The position numbers were made by a program, and so were the translations under genes. 64,000 nt of DNA from Achromobacter sp. MFA1 R4. GTDB taxonomy: Bacteria > Pseudomonadota > Gammaproteobacteria > Burkholderiales > Burkholderiaceae_B. The DNA is taken from assembly GCF_900156745.1 (NCBI RefSeq), contig NZ_LT707065.1, forward strand, positions 744,001 through 808,000, written 5' to 3'. Positions 8,579 through 17,694 of this stretch are shown here, in pieces (the first letter of the stretch is position 1; each line of letters begins with the position of its first letter). The notes below the pieces were generated by a model. That model made no database searches and had not been told where the DNA came from. It saw only the letters and a program-made list of their open reading frames with translations.

Positions 8579-11203
8579 TCAATATTGATACGTCAGCGAA
8601 ACGCGCACGCTGCGCCCCGGTTCCGTGTACCAGTCGACCGCGCGCGGAATCGCGGTGGCGCCCGCGGTCGGCACGTTGATGGCCTCCCAGTACTTCTTGT
8701 CGAAGAGGTTGAACACCCCCGCCTGCACCTGCAAGCCCTTCACCGCGGCCGGACGCCAGTACCCCATCAGGTCGACCACGCCATAGCCCGGCGCCTTGAA
8801 ATCGGGGTTGGGCGCATCGGCCGAGGCCTCCGGGTATTCGACCTTGTTGCGCTGCATTGCCGTGGTGAGCATCGCATCCAAGCCCCACACGTCGCGGCCA
8901 TAACCCACGCCGAGCACCGCCTTGAGCGGCGCCACGGAATTCAGGTACTGCCCCGTGCCCTCGTCCTTGCCCACCGCCCACGCCAGCGAGCCCCAGGTGC
9001 GCCAGCCCGGCGCGAACTTCCAGTGCGCGCTCGCCTCGGCGCCGTAGATGCGGACCTTGGCGCGGTTGACGTTGCCGGTCACGCCCAGCGGATACTGCCC
9101 CGCCCACCCCGGCTGCCACTGCGGCGAATCGGGATTGAGCGGCACATCGCCATCGATGAAGTTCTGATAACGATTATCAAACAACGATACCGCACCGCCC
9201 AGGTCGTCGGAACCGATCTTGGCGCCCAGCTCCCAGCCCTTGCTGGTTTCGGGCTTCAGGTACGGATTGCCCACGCGCAGGTACGTGCCGGGGCCGCCAT
9301 AGTTGGTGTAGAGCTGCGTGGCGCTGGGGGCCTTGAAGCCATAGGCATATTGCGCATAAAGGCTGAGCTGATCGGCCGCCCGCCACGTGGCCAGCAGCTT
9401 GGGCGAAAAGCGGCTGCCGCTGTTGGTCGGCGGCAGCGCGCCCGCGTTCGGATTGCTTTCGTAGCTGGCGCTAGACTGCGGCCGTTGCTCGTAATGGTCG
9501 TAGCGCACAGCCGGCGCAAGCGTGTAGCGTCCGTCGGCAAAGCTGAACTCGTCCTGCACCCACAGCGCCCACTGGTTGCCCTTGGATTGCGGCACGTCGG
9601 CCTGGTTGGTGTGCAGCATGTCGCAGGCGCGCGGGCCGAATGGCGCGGGCGTGCCGGGACGGATCGCGGGGCAGTTGTCGTAGCCGCTGGAATTCTGCTC
9701 GGTCTTGTTGCCGTACCACTCGCCGCCGAAAGACCATAGCTGCGCCACCGAATCGCCCGCGATGCGCTTGGTGAATTCGGTGCTGGCGCCGAACAAGGTC
9801 TGCTGGATCGAATTGCTGCGGCCATACGGACCATTCGGAAAGCCGTAGCGGAACGGGTCGCCCGGAATGATGCGGGCACGCGCGTCGACGCCGCGAATGC
9901 CGTTCTGCGAGTTGTCCAGGCGCACGCGCTGCCAATAGACCACGGCGTTGGCCGTGTCGATGAAGCCGCCCGAATCCGGCGCGGTGTACGTGTAGTCGAA
10001 CGACACGCGCTCGCGCTCGGTTTCCTTGCGGGTGCTGTTTTCGCCGATCAGGTAGCTGGTGCCAGGGCCCTGCTCCCATTTGCTGTCGATGTCGGCGTCG
10101 CGCTTGAAGTATTCGCCCGTCAGGCCGAAAAGATGGGCGCCGTCCACGCGCTGCTGCAGCTTCATCAGGAAGCTGCGCTGGTCGTAGTCCTCGGGGCTGG
10201 GCTTGCTGCGGTTGGGACCATAGCCGCCGACCTCGCCGCGGTTGTCCAGTTCGTGCCCGTTGCGCACGCCGGCCTGCACCAGCCAGAACGTGTTGCTGTG
10301 GATCTGGCCGGCCAGCGCGGCGTTGGCGCCCCAACTGCTGTCGGCGGAGTCATAGTCGGTCTTGGCCAGCGCGCCGAAGCGCTTGCCCTCGCCCAGCAGA
10401 TCCGAGGGATTCAGGGTGTGCAGGTCGGCGATGCCGGAAATCGCGCCCGAGCCGCCGCCGGTGGCGTCCGCGCCGCGCACGATGTCCAGGCGCGACAGAC
10501 TGTTGAAATCCACGGCTTCCAGCCCGCCCTTCACGCCGCGCGCGCCGTCGTCCAGCCAGGGCAGACGGATGCCGTCGACGCGGGTCAGCACCCGGTCCTG
10601 GTCCAGGCCGCGGATGTTGATGCTGTTGGTCTGGCGATTGAAGCTCACGCCGGGTTCGGCGCGCCGGCTCAGGTCGGTCCAGCTCCGGATCTGCAGGTCG
10701 TCCAGGCGGCGGCGGTCAGTGGTGGTGGTCCAGGCCGGCGTGATGACCGCGGCCTCCCCGTCGATCCGGACCGGCGCAAGCTGCGTCACGGCGCCCTGAG
10801 GCAGGGCCTGCAGCACGAACACGCCCGCGCTGCGCTCCTGCACGCCCAGGCCGCTGCCCGCCAGAAGACGCGAGAAGCCTTCATGCACGGAATATTCTCC
10901 CTGCAGCCCCGCGGTGCGGCGTTGTCCCACCAGCGCCGCGTCGAACAGCACCGTCACGCCCGCGCTGTCCGCAAAGCGCGGCAATGCGTCGGCCAGCGCC
11001 CCCGCCGGGATGCTGTAGCCGCGCGCTCCCGCCTGCGCGGCCGCCGTTCCCTGCGCCTGCGCCGCCGCCATCGGCAGCATCGCGGCGGATGCCGCGGCCA
11101 GGGCCAGCGCGGCATGCACCGCGGCGGTAAGACGGGTCAGCCGGCATTGCGCGCCTCGGGCTGGTCGGGAGCCGCTTGCGCGGCCGGCGGGGAAGTAAGC
11201 CAT
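8579..11203 (-). CDS. bhuR: TonB-dependent heme receptor with N-terminal signalling (STN) domain
   Basis: Outer-membrane heme receptor of 874 residues: signal peptide ending near AAAQAQG (about residue 52), an STN domain (about 62-115), a TonB box/plug (about 140-290, with SINIRGLDQDRVLTRVDGIR), and a 22-strand barrel ending in the C-terminal aromatic signature VSLTYQY. The STN domain passes the occupied-receptor signal to the FecR-like HurR, which frees the sigma factor HurI. AAAGGACG provides a good ribosome site. Heme-receptor landmarks are present as FKAP (623-626) and NPYL (646-649). The histidine normally found between them is absent; the 19 residues there contain tyrosines instead. Confidence 0.93.
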   Translation of the reverse strand: MAYFPAGRASGSRPARGAQCRLTRLTAAVHAALALAAASAAMLPMAAAQAQGTAAAQAGARGYSIPAGALADALPRFADSAGVTVLFDAALVGQRRTAGLQGEYSVHEGFSRLLAGSGLGVQERSAGVFVLQALPQGAVTQLAPVRIDGEAAVITPAWTTTTDRRRLDDLQIRSWTDLSRRAEPGVSFNRQTNSINIRGLDQDRVLTRVDGIRLPWLDDGARGVKGGLEAVDFNSLSRLDIVRGADATGGGSGAISGIADLHTLNPSDLLGEGKRFGALAKTDYDSADSSWGANAALAGQIHSNTFWLVQAGVRNGHELDNRGEVGGYGPNRSKPSPEDYDQRSFLMKLQQRVDGAHLFGLTGEYFKRDADIDSKWEQGPGTSYLIGENSTRKETERERVSFDYTYTAPDSGGFIDTANAVVYWQRVRLDNSQNGIRGVDARARIIPGDPFRYGFPNGPYGRSNSIQQTLFGASTEFTKRIAGDSVAQLWSFGGEWYGNKTEQNSSGYDNCPAIRPGTPAPFGPRACDMLHTNQADVPQSKGNQWALWVQDEFSFADGRYTLAPAVRYDHYEQRPQSSASYESNPNAGALPPTNSGSRFSPKLLATWRAADQLSLYAQYAYGFKAPSATQLYTNYGGPGTYLRVGNPYLKPETSKGWELGAKIGSDDLGGAVSLFDNRYQNFIDGDVPLNPDSPQWQPGWAGQYPLGVTGNVNRAKVRIYGAEASAHWKFAPGWRTWGSLAWAVGKDEGTGQYLNSVAPLKAVLGVGYGRDVWGLDAMLTTAMQRNKVEYPEASADAPNPDFKAPGYGVVDLMGYWRPAAVKGLQVQAGVFNLFDKKYWEAINVPTAGATAIPRAVDWYTEPGRSVRVSLTYQY

Positions 11204-11338
11204 GGTCGTCCTTTCGATCCAACAGGTATCGGCATCCGTGTGCCTATACAGACCATGACCCTCGGGAATTCAGAACCGGACAGCATTTTCAAAAGTTTTT
11301 TTGCGCGCGGCCAAAAAAGCCCGTCCCCCGCGCCCCCG

Positions 11339-12349
11339 TCACGCCGCCGCCTCGCGCGCAACAATCGTCACCCAGTACGGCGTGCGGTAGCGCACCTGCA
11401 CGGGCAGGGTCGCCGGCAGGGCCGCCAGCACCGCGTCGGTGTCGTGCAACTGGAATGCGCCCGAAATGCGCAGGTGCGCGATCTCGGGATCGCAGCGCAG
11501 GATGCCCTGCCGGTAGCGGCCCAGTTCCGCCGCAAACGCATCCAGCCGCAGCGCGCTGGCGTACAGCACGCCGCGCAGCCAATCGCTGGCATGCGGATCG
11601 GCCGGCGTCGCCGCCGCGGCGCCGGCGGCCGACAGGCTGCTCTGCTCGCCAGCCGAAACGCTGACAAAGCGGCCCGGCTGCGCGGGGCTGCTGACGCGCA
11701 CGCGGCCTTCCTGCACGCTGAGCTGGCAGCGCCCGCCCTCCTGGCGCACACAGAATCGCGACGCCTGCGCCTCGATGTCCCCGAGCCGCGTGCGCACGAT
11801 AAATGGCCGCGGGTGGCTGGCCGGGTCCGCGACGGCATGGACGGCGATCTCTCCGCCGCGCAGCCGCAACAGCCGCGTCGCGTCGTCGAACAGCACGTCG
11901 ACGGCGCTGGACGTGTTCAAGTGCAGGGTGGACCCGTCGGCCAGCTTGACGTCGCGCCGTTCGCCCACCACGCTCCGGTAGTCGGCGCTCCAGTCCAGGG
12001 GATCGGCGCGCCAGGCCGCCCAGCCCGCCGGTCCCGCCACCACCAGGGCCACCAGCGTCTTCAAGGCGGCGCGGCGGCGCTTGAGATCCGGACGATCCAG
12101 CGTGGCCATGCCCAGCGCCGACGGAATCAGCCCGAAGCGCGCATTCACCCGCTGCGCCCGCTGCCAGGCGTATTCGTGTTCGGCCTTGCTGGCGCGCCAC
12201 TGGTCGCAGGCGTGGACGTCCGCGTCCGTGGCCCGTCCCGAGCTCAGCCGCAAGAGCCAGCGCGCGGCTTCGCGCGCGACGTTGCGCTCGACGGCCGGCA
12301 GCTCGCCGGCCGCGTCGGCCTGGGCGCTCACATCACCGCCATGATGCAT
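11339..12349 (-). CDS. hurR: FecR-family sigma regulator of heme uptake
   Basis: Inner-membrane relay between receptor and sigma factor, 336 residues. The N-terminal cytoplasmic part (about 1-90, with VAREAARWLLRLSSG and the CDQWRASKAEHEYAW pattern of DUF4880) binds the sigma factor. One transmembrane segment follows (about 96-112, TLVALVVAGPAGWAAW), then a periplasmic FecR domain (about 125-225, with YRSVVGERRDVKLADGSTLHLN). It starts 21 nt inside the end of hurI, so the two are coupled. A 135-bp gap separates it from bhuR, where the HurI-dependent promoter is expected; I could not pick out that promoter with confidence. Confidence 0.92.
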   Translation of the reverse strand: MHHGGDVSAQADAAGELPAVERNVAREAARWLLRLSSGRATDADVHACDQWRASKAEHEYAWQRAQRVNARFGLIPSALGMATLDRPDLKRRRAALKTLVALVVAGPAGWAAWRADPLDWSADYRSVVGERRDVKLADGSTLHLNTSSAVDVLFDDATRLLRLRGGEIAVHAVADPASHPRPFIVRTRLGDIEAQASRFCVRQEGGRCQLSVQEGRVRVSSPAQPGRFVSVSAGEQSSLSAAGAAAATPADPHASDWLRGVLYASALRLDAFAAELGRYRQGILRCDPEIAHLRISGAFQLHDTDAVLAALPATLPVQVRYRTPYWVTIVAREAAA

Positions 12350-12837
12350 TGCTCGTATCCCTTGGTGATGTAGCGGTGCACGGTGCGCAGCGACACGTTG
12401 AGCCTGGCGGCGATCTCGCCGTGGCTCAGGCCTTCCAGTTGCGCCATCAGGAACGCCTGGCGGGCGGGCAGCGACAGGCCCGCCAGCATCTCTTCGATTT
12501 CCTGCAGCGTCTCCAGGATGATGAGGCGCTGCTCCGCGCAGGGAACCAGCGCCTCGGGCATCAAGGCCAGGGCTTCGAGATAGGCCTGCTCCACCGAGCG
12601 GCGCCGATGGTGGTTCAAGAGCAGGCGCTTGGCGATCGTGGTCAGGTAGGCGCGCGGCTCGCGCAGCGCATCCAGCTCGTGGCGGTGGCGCAGCACGCGC
12701 ACGAACGTATCCTGCGCAAGATCGGCGGCATCGAAGCTATTGCCCAGCTTGGCGCGCAGCCACCCATGCAGCCACCCGTGATGGGCGCGATACAGGAGAT
12801 TGACGGCATCGCCCGAGGCGAGCACGGAATTCGGCAC
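12328..12837 (-). CDS. hurI: ECF sigma factor for heme uptake (FecI family)
   Basis: A 169-residue FecI-type extracytoplasmic-function sigma factor. Region 2 runs about 12-75 (YRAHHGWLHGWLRAKLG, then DAADLAQDTFVRVLR), and region 4 about 115-165 (LPARQAFLMAQLEGLSHGEIAARLNVSLRTVHRYI). With hurR and bhuR it forms the heme-sensing surface-signalling cascade known in Bordetella (HurI/RhuI, HurR/RhuR, BhuR). A Fur-like box at 12879-12897 lies about 40 bp before the start, so iron starvation probably controls the sigma factor and external heme then controls the receptor operon. Confidence 0.93.
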   Translation of the reverse strand: MPNSVLASGDAVNLLYRAHHGWLHGWLRAKLGNSFDAADLAQDTFVRVLRHRHELDALREPRAYLTTIAKRLLLNHHRRRSVEQAYLEALALMPEALVPCAEQRLIILETLQEIEEMLAGLSLPARQAFLMAQLEGLSHGEIAARLNVSLRTVHRYITKGYEQCIMAVM

Positions 12838-12878
12838 GGATGGCTCCCTGACTTACAACGCTAAAAATCACAACTACA

Positions 12879-12897
12879 AATAGAAATCAATCTCATT
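12879..12897 (-). promoter_or_regulatory. Probable Fur box upstream of hurI
   Basis: The reverse strand reads AATGAGATTGATTTCTATT, which agrees at 14 of 19 positions with the symmetric beta-proteobacterial Fur pattern AATGAGAATCATTCTCATT. It lies in an AT-rich patch 42-60 bp before the hurI start codon. Position and composition support Fur control; the match is moderate. Confidence 0.55.
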
Positions 12898-13003
12898 CTA
12901 AATGCAAAACCCTGATCCCGGTCAAGTCCGCGCGCCGGCCTTGCGGAGATATCATCCGTACGGTGCCCGCCTCCCGCGGCGCCGCTTTCCACAGGCTGAC
13001 CTC

Positions 13004-13471
13004 ATGCTCTACGCCGTCCTGCAGTTCGTCCACGTCATCGCCGTGATCCTCTGGGTGGGCGGCATGTTCTTCGCCCACTGTTTCCTGCGGCCGGCGGCCG
13101 CGAAGCTGGAGCCCCCCGTTCGGCTGACACTCATGTCCTCGGTGCTGGGGCCTTTCCTGGACGCCGTGATGGCGGCCATCGCCCTGATTCTGCTGACCGG
13201 CGCCGGAATGATCGGCCTGGCCGCCAGCCAGGCGGCGCAGACGGGCGGCGCCTTCTTCATGCCCAGGAGCTGGACGCTGATGGCCTCGGGCGGCATCGTC
13301 ATGATGGCCATCTACGGCCACATCCGGTTCGCGCTGTACAAGCGCCTGGCCGCGGCCGTGGCGGCGTCCGACTGGCCCGCGGGCGGCCGGGCCATGGCCG
13401 GCGTGCGGCGCTGGGTGGGCGTGAACCTGCTGCTCGGGATCGCCATCGTCGCCGTCGTTTTCCTGGTGTAG
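13004..13471 (+). CDS. Small integral membrane protein, CopD-like
   Basis: A 155-residue protein with four predicted transmembrane helices (about 2-22, 45-68, 84-102 and 130-152). It opens MLYAVLQFVHVIAVILWVGGMFFAHCFLRP, a form seen in short CopD-like proteins where histidines in helix 1 are thought to contact metal; His9 and His24 fit that pattern. The start is placed at MLYAVL since the hydrophobic helix begins there and the upstream 34 residues look non-coding. It is divergent from hurI, sharing the Fur-box region. A copper or heme-related role is suggested by family and location but unproven. Confidence 0.72.
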   Translation: MLYAVLQFVHVIAVILWVGGMFFAHCFLRPAAAKLEPPVRLTLMSSVLGPFLDAVMAAIALILLTGAGMIGLAASQAAQTGGAFFMPRSWTLMASGGIVMMAIYGHIRFALYKRLAAAVAASDWPAGGRAMAGVRRWVGVNLLLGIAIVAVVFLV

Positions 13472-13622
13472 CGGGCGGAACCCGCGCGGCCTGGCGCGGC
13501 AGGGCGGCCAGCGTCGGCCTTGGGGAATGCCCGCGGCATTGCATCCGGCCGTTCCGGATCTGTTGACCACCGCCTGCTGCCAATTCATGGCAGTATTGCG
13601 GCGTCCCTCTTCCGCCCGCCCC

Positions 13623-14312
13623 ATGTCCCGCACCGAACGCCTCCTGGAGCTCCTGCAGACCCTGCGCCGCCACCGCCTGCCCGTCAGCGGCCGCCGGCTT
13701 GCGGCCGAGATGGGCATCAGCCTGCGCACCCTGTATCGCGACATCGCCACGCTGCAATGCCAGGGCGCCGAGATCGAGGGAGAACCCGGCGTGGGCTACG
13801 TGCTGCGGCCCGGCTTCATGCTGCCGCCGCTGATGTTCAGCACCGAAGAGATCGAGGCGCTGGTGCTGGGCACGCGCTGGGTGGCCCGCCGCTCGGACGA
13901 GCGCCTGGGCCTGGCGGCCCGCAATGCGCTGGCCAAGATCGGCGCGGTGCTGCCGCAGGAGCTGCGCGACGAGCTGGACGCCATTCCGCTGCTGGTCGCT
14001 CCCAGCGCCGTCGCGGTGACGGACCGGGTTGACGTGGCGCTGATCCGCCAGGCGATCCGCGCCGAGCAGAAGCTGGACATCACGTACCGCGACGACAAGG
14101 GATCCGATTCCAGCCGGGTGATCTGGCCATTTGCGCTGGGGTTCTTCGACAGCGTGCGCCTGGTGATGGCGTGGTGCGAATTGCGCGGCGACTTCCGGCA
14201 TTTCCGCACCGACCGCATCGCCACGCTGGCCATTGCGGACCGGTACCCCAAACGCCGGCACATGCTGCTCAAGGAATGGCGCGCGCTGGAGCACGAGGCG
14301 CGCAAAGACTGA
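13623..14312 (+). CDS. YafY-type transcriptional regulator (HTH + WYL domain)
   Basis: A 229-residue DeoR/YafY-like repressor. The N-terminal HTH_11 domain (about 1-57, MSRTERLLELLQTLRRHRLPVSGRRLAAE then RTLYRDIATL) is followed by a WYL domain (about 125-200, including IRAEQKLDITYRDDKG and VIWPFALGFFDSVRLVMAWCELR) that binds a small ligand or nucleic acid. The start is set at MSRTERL where the DNA-binding domain begins. A VOC-family gene starts 69 bp downstream in the same direction; this regulator/VOC pairing recurs in related genomes, and the regulator probably controls it and itself. Confidence 0.9.
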   Translation: MSRTERLLELLQTLRRHRLPVSGRRLAAEMGISLRTLYRDIATLQCQGAEIEGEPGVGYVLRPGFMLPPLMFSTEEIEALVLGTRWVARRSDERLGLAARNALAKIGAVLPQELRDELDAIPLLVAPSAVAVTDRVDVALIRQAIRAEQKLDITYRDDKGSDSSRVIWPFALGFFDSVRLVMAWCELRGDFRHFRTDRIATLAIADRYPKRRHMLLKEWRALEHEARKD

Positions 14313-14381
14313 CGTACGCTACTGCCAAAAACTGACAGCACCCCTGCCTATCATGAGCGCGTCAATCACCCGGAGCGCATC

Positions 14382-14792
14382 ATGTCAGACACCAATTTCG
14401 TCATCCTGTATGTGGAAAATCCGCAGGCCAGCGCCGCTTTCTACAGCGCGCTGCTCCAGCGGCCGCCCGTCGATGCATCGCCGACGTTCGCGCTGTTCGC
14501 GCTGGACTCCGGGCTGATGCTGGGCCTGTGGTCGCGCTACGCCGCCGCGCCCGCGGCGGCCGGGCGCGGCGGGGCGTCCGAACTGGCCTTCTCCGTGTCC
14601 GATGCCGGCGCCGTCGACCAGCGCCATGTGGACTGGAGCCTGCGCGGACTGCCGATCCTGCAGGCCCCGACCGACATGGACTTCGGGCGCACGTTCGTCG
14701 CGCTGGATCCCGACGGCCACCGGCTGCGCGTCTTTGCCCCCGCGTCCCCGCCGGTCGCGGCCCGGTCCGAGCGCGCGGTTGCCGCCGTCTAG
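14382..14792 (+). CDS. VOC-family (glyoxalase/bleomycin-resistance fold) protein
   Basis: A 136-residue protein of the vicinal-oxygen-chelate superfamily. It opens SDTNFVILYVENPQASAAFYSALLQRPP, the typical first beta-alpha-beta unit, and ends with FVALDPDGHRLRVFAPA, the second-half metal/ligand strand. Such proteins act as dioxygenases, isomerases, thiol transferases or drug-binding proteins; the substrate cannot be told here. It lies just downstream of the YafY-type regulator, probably its target. Confidence 0.85.
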   Translation: MSDTNFVILYVENPQASAAFYSALLQRPPVDASPTFALFALDSGLMLGLWSRYAAAPAAAGRGGASELAFSVSDAGAVDQRHVDWSLRGLPILQAPTDMDFGRTFVALDPDGHRLRVFAPASPPVAARSERAVAAV

Positions 14793-14822
14793 CTAGGCGG
14801 GCGCAGGCCGCGCCGCCGCGCG

Positions 14823-16229
14823 TCAGGCCTGCTGGCGGCTTGCGTTCAGCGCCACCGCCTGCGCGCGTTTCCTGAACAGCAGGTAATACAGCGCGGCCAG
14901 CAACAGCAGGAACGGCACGCCGAACACCAGCGTCATCTTGAACACGCTGGTGAACCAGGTGGTGACCAGGATCGCCAGCATCGCCCCCGCGCCCAGCAGC
15001 GTCAGCACGGGAAAGCCCGGCATGCGGAACGACAGCCGCTCGCCGCCTTCGCGCACCCAGCGGCGGCGAAAGAAGTAGTGCGTGACGAAGATCATCATCC
15101 ACGTGAACAGCGCGCCGAACATCGAAATGGCCATCATCAGCGTGAAGGCCGTCTCGGGATACAGCACGTTCAGCACCGTGGCGATGGCGATGCCGCTGGT
15201 TGACAGCAGCAGCGCGTTCAGCGGAGTGCCGCTGCGCGTCAGCCGGCCCAGCGCCGACGGCGCATGGCCCGCGCGCGACAGGCTGAACATCATGCGGGTG
15301 GTGATGTAGAGCTGGCTGTTCATGGCCGACAGGGCCGCCACCAGCACGATGAAGTTGATAACGCCGGCCGCGCCTGGAATCTCCAGCGCCTGCATCACCT
15401 TCACGAACGGGCTACCGCCCTTGCCGGCTTCGTCCCACGGCACGATGGCCAGGATCAGCGCCAGCGTCAGCAGATAAAAGACGACCAGCCGGATGATGGT
15501 GGCGCGAAACGCCTGCTTGACGGCGCGTTCGGGATCCTCGGCTTCGCCCGCCGCCACGGCGATCATCTCGACGCTGAGATAACTGAAGATCGAAATCACC
15601 ACGGCGATCCACATCCCCCACACGCCGTTCGGAAAGAAGCCGCCATGCGAGGTGTACAGCGCGGCGCCGTATTGCGGGCTGCCCCACACCACATAGGCGC
15701 CCAGGATGATGAAGCCGACGATGGCGCTGATCTTGATGGTCGAGAACCAGTATTCGATGGTGCCGAACGCCTTGACGCTCATTGCATTGATGACGATGAG
15801 CGCCGCCGAAAACAGGCACACCCATTGCCAGCCGGGCACGCCGGGAAACCAGAAGCTCATGTACTCGGCCACCGCCGTCACTTCGGTGCCCACGGCCAGG
15901 ACCACGCAGGACCAGTACGCATAGCGCACCAGAAAGCCGGTCAGCGGGCCGATGTAGTGTTCCGCGTAGGCGCCGAAGGAGCCCGACGTGGAATGCGCGA
16001 CCGTCATTTCCGCCAGGCAGGCCATCAGCAGCAGGGTGATGAACCCGCCGATGGCATAGCTGATCAGCACGCTGGGGCCGGCAAAGCCGATGGCGAACTT
16101 GCTGCCCAGGAACAGCCCCGTGCCGATGGCCCCGCCGATGGCGATCATGCTCATCTGCCCGGACGTCAGGCGGCGCTTGAGCCCCTGCTCGCGTTCGGCG
16201 ATCCGCCCGAATCCTTTCTGTTGTTGCAT
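14823..16229 (-). CDS. Amino-acid permease (APC superfamily), likely kynurenine/tryptophan-linked
   Basis: A 468-residue inner-membrane permease with 12 predicted helices. The N-terminal IAIGGAIGTGLFLGS motif and GFITLLLMACLAEMTVAHSTSGSFGAYAE mark the AAT branch of the APC superfamily (GABA, aromatic and basic amino-acid permeases). It follows kynU on the same strand after 77 bp, so it probably imports kynurenine, tryptophan or a related amino acid for the KynU reaction. The substrate is inferred from context only. Confidence 0.85.
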   Translation of the reverse strand: MQQQKGFGRIAEREQGLKRRLTSGQMSMIAIGGAIGTGLFLGSKFAIGFAGPSVLISYAIGGFITLLLMACLAEMTVAHSTSGSFGAYAEHYIGPLTGFLVRYAYWSCVVLAVGTEVTAVAEYMSFWFPGVPGWQWVCLFSAALIVINAMSVKAFGTIEYWFSTIKISAIVGFIILGAYVVWGSPQYGAALYTSHGGFFPNGVWGMWIAVVISIFSYLSVEMIAVAAGEAEDPERAVKQAFRATIIRLVVFYLLTLALILAIVPWDEAGKGGSPFVKVMQALEIPGAAGVINFIVLVAALSAMNSQLYITTRMMFSLSRAGHAPSALGRLTRSGTPLNALLLSTSGIAIATVLNVLYPETAFTLMMAISMFGALFTWMMIFVTHYFFRRRWVREGGERLSFRMPGFPVLTLLGAGAMLAILVTTWFTSVFKMTLVFGVPFLLLLAALYYLLFRKRAQAVALNASRQQA

Positions 16230-16306
16230 TGTCTCCTCCTTTACTGCGCTGTTTTATTGGGGATGGCGGCTTGGAAGGCCGGCGCGGCCAGGTGCAACGT
16301 CTGGGA

Positions 16307-17557
16307 TCAGGTCACGGCGGAGCGCTGCTTGAACTCGGGCTTGTCCCAGGCGCGCGTGTCCAGCACGTCCTTCAGGATGTCGACCGCGTCCCAGACGTCG
16401 GCATAACCGATGTACAGGGGCGTGAGACCGAAGCGCAACACTTCGGGCTCGCGGTAGTCGCCGATCACGCCGCGCGCGATCAGGGCCTGCATCACCTCGA
16501 AGCCGTTGGGATGGCGAAAGCTCACGTGGCTGCCGCGGTCGGCGTGCGTGCGCGGCGTCACGAGCGTCAGCGGGTGGCCGGCGCAGCGCGATTCGACCAG
16601 GTCGATGAACAGGTCGCCCAGCGCCAGCGATTTCTTGCGCACCTGATCCATGCCGGCCGCGTGCGCCACATCCAGGCCGCACTCGACCAGCGACAGGGAC
16701 ACGATGGGCTGGGTGCCGCACAGGTAGCGGCGGATGCCGCCCGCGGGCTCATACGCCACCGCCATGTCGAACGGGCGGCTGTGCCCCCACCAGCCCGACA
16801 GCGGCTGCCAGAAATCCTGCGTGTGGCGCGGCGCGACCCAGATGAAGGCCGGCGACCCCGGGCCGCCGTTCAGGTATTTGTACGTGCAGCCGACCGCGAA
16901 GTCCGCGTTGGCGCCGTTCAGGTCCACGGGCACGGCGCCGGCGGCGTGGGCCAGGTCCCAGATGGTCAGCGCGCCGCGCTCATGCGCCTGCGCGGTGACG
17001 GCGGCCATATCGTGCATCTGGCCGCTTCGGTAATTGACGTGGGACAGCAGCATGACGGCGACGGAATCGTCCAGCGCCTGGTCCAGCGGAAGATCGTCGT
17101 CGATCAGGCGCATTTCGTAGCCCTGCTGCAGCAGGTCGATCATGCCCTGGATCATGTAGAGGTCGGTGGGGAAATTGTCGCGCTCGGACAGGATGACGCG
17201 GCGCGCCGGGTGCTTTGCCTGCTGGATGCGCAGCGCGGCGGCCAGCGCCTTGAAGATGTTCAGCGACGTGGTGTCGGTGACGACCAGTTCACCCTCGCGC
17301 GCGCCCAGCAGGCCGCCCAGCTTGTCGCCCAGGCGCGCGGGCAGGTCGAACCAGCCGGCGGTGTTCCAACTGCGGATGAGGCCCGAGCCCCATTCCTGGC
17401 CGATGACCTGCGCGGCGCGGGCCGCGGCGGTCTTGGGCAGCACGCCCAGGGAGTTGCCGTCCAGGTAGAGCACGCCGGGCGGCAGCTCGAACTGGTCTTT
17501 CAAGGGGGCCAGGGGATCCTGGCGGTCGGCGTTCACGCAGGCTTCGCGAGTGTTCAT
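16307..17557 (-). CDS. kynU: Kynureninase
   Basis: PLP enzyme that cleaves L-kynurenine to anthranilate and alanine. The 416 residues have the family start [13 protein letters not shown], a [23 protein letters not shown] block, the cofactor aspartate in [15 protein letters not shown] (Asp201) and the PLP lysine in [15 protein letters not shown] (Lys227). Length matches bacterial KynU. The downstream permease is co-directional and kynR is divergent. The other pathway genes (kynA, kynB) are not in the window. Confidence 0.96.
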   Translation of the reverse strand: MNTREACVNADRQDPLAPLKDQFELPPGVLYLDGNSLGVLPKTAAARAAQVIGQEWGSGLIRSWNTAGWFDLPARLGDKLGGLLGAREGELVVTDTTSLNIFKALAAALRIQQAKHPARRVILSERDNFPTDLYMIQGMIDLLQQGYEMRLIDDDLPLDQALDDSVAVMLLSHVNYRSGQMHDMAAVTAQAHERGALTIWDLAHAAGAVPVDLNGANADFAVGCTYKYLNGGPGSPAFIWVAPRHTQDFWQPLSGWWGHSRPFDMAVAYEPAGGIRRYLCGTQPIVSLSLVECGLDVAHAAGMDQVRKKSLALGDLFIDLVESRCAGHPLTLVTPRTHADRGSHVSFRHPNGFEVMQALIARGVIGDYREPEVLRFGLTPLYIGYADVWDAVDILKDVLDTRAWDKPEFKQRSAVT

Positions 17558-17611
17558 GTTCCGTTCCTTCTAGCGGTTTCGCGTTAAATACTATCAGCGC
17601 GCACGTGCCGA

Positions 17612-17662
17612 TAAATTGCAAAATCGGTCGTGACTTACCCGGGTTTTCCGCATTAAATTGCA
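17612..17662. promoter_or_regulatory. Phased direct repeat in kynU-kynR intergenic region
   Basis: The 9-mer TAAATTGCA occurs at 17612-17620 and again at 17654-17662. The spacing is 42 bp, exactly four turns of B-DNA, so both copies face the same side. Lrp/AsnC regulators bind phased repeats by wrapping DNA, so this is a reasonable KynR site between the divergent kynU and kynR promoters. Confidence 0.45.
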
Positions 17663-17694
17663 TCCATTCGCCATTTTCAGAATTGGATTGCGCC

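Noticed and set aside
10133-12373. Open frame of 746 codons on the plus strand opposite bhuR, hurR
   Set aside because: Crosses several real genes on the minus strand and their intergenic region; no domain.
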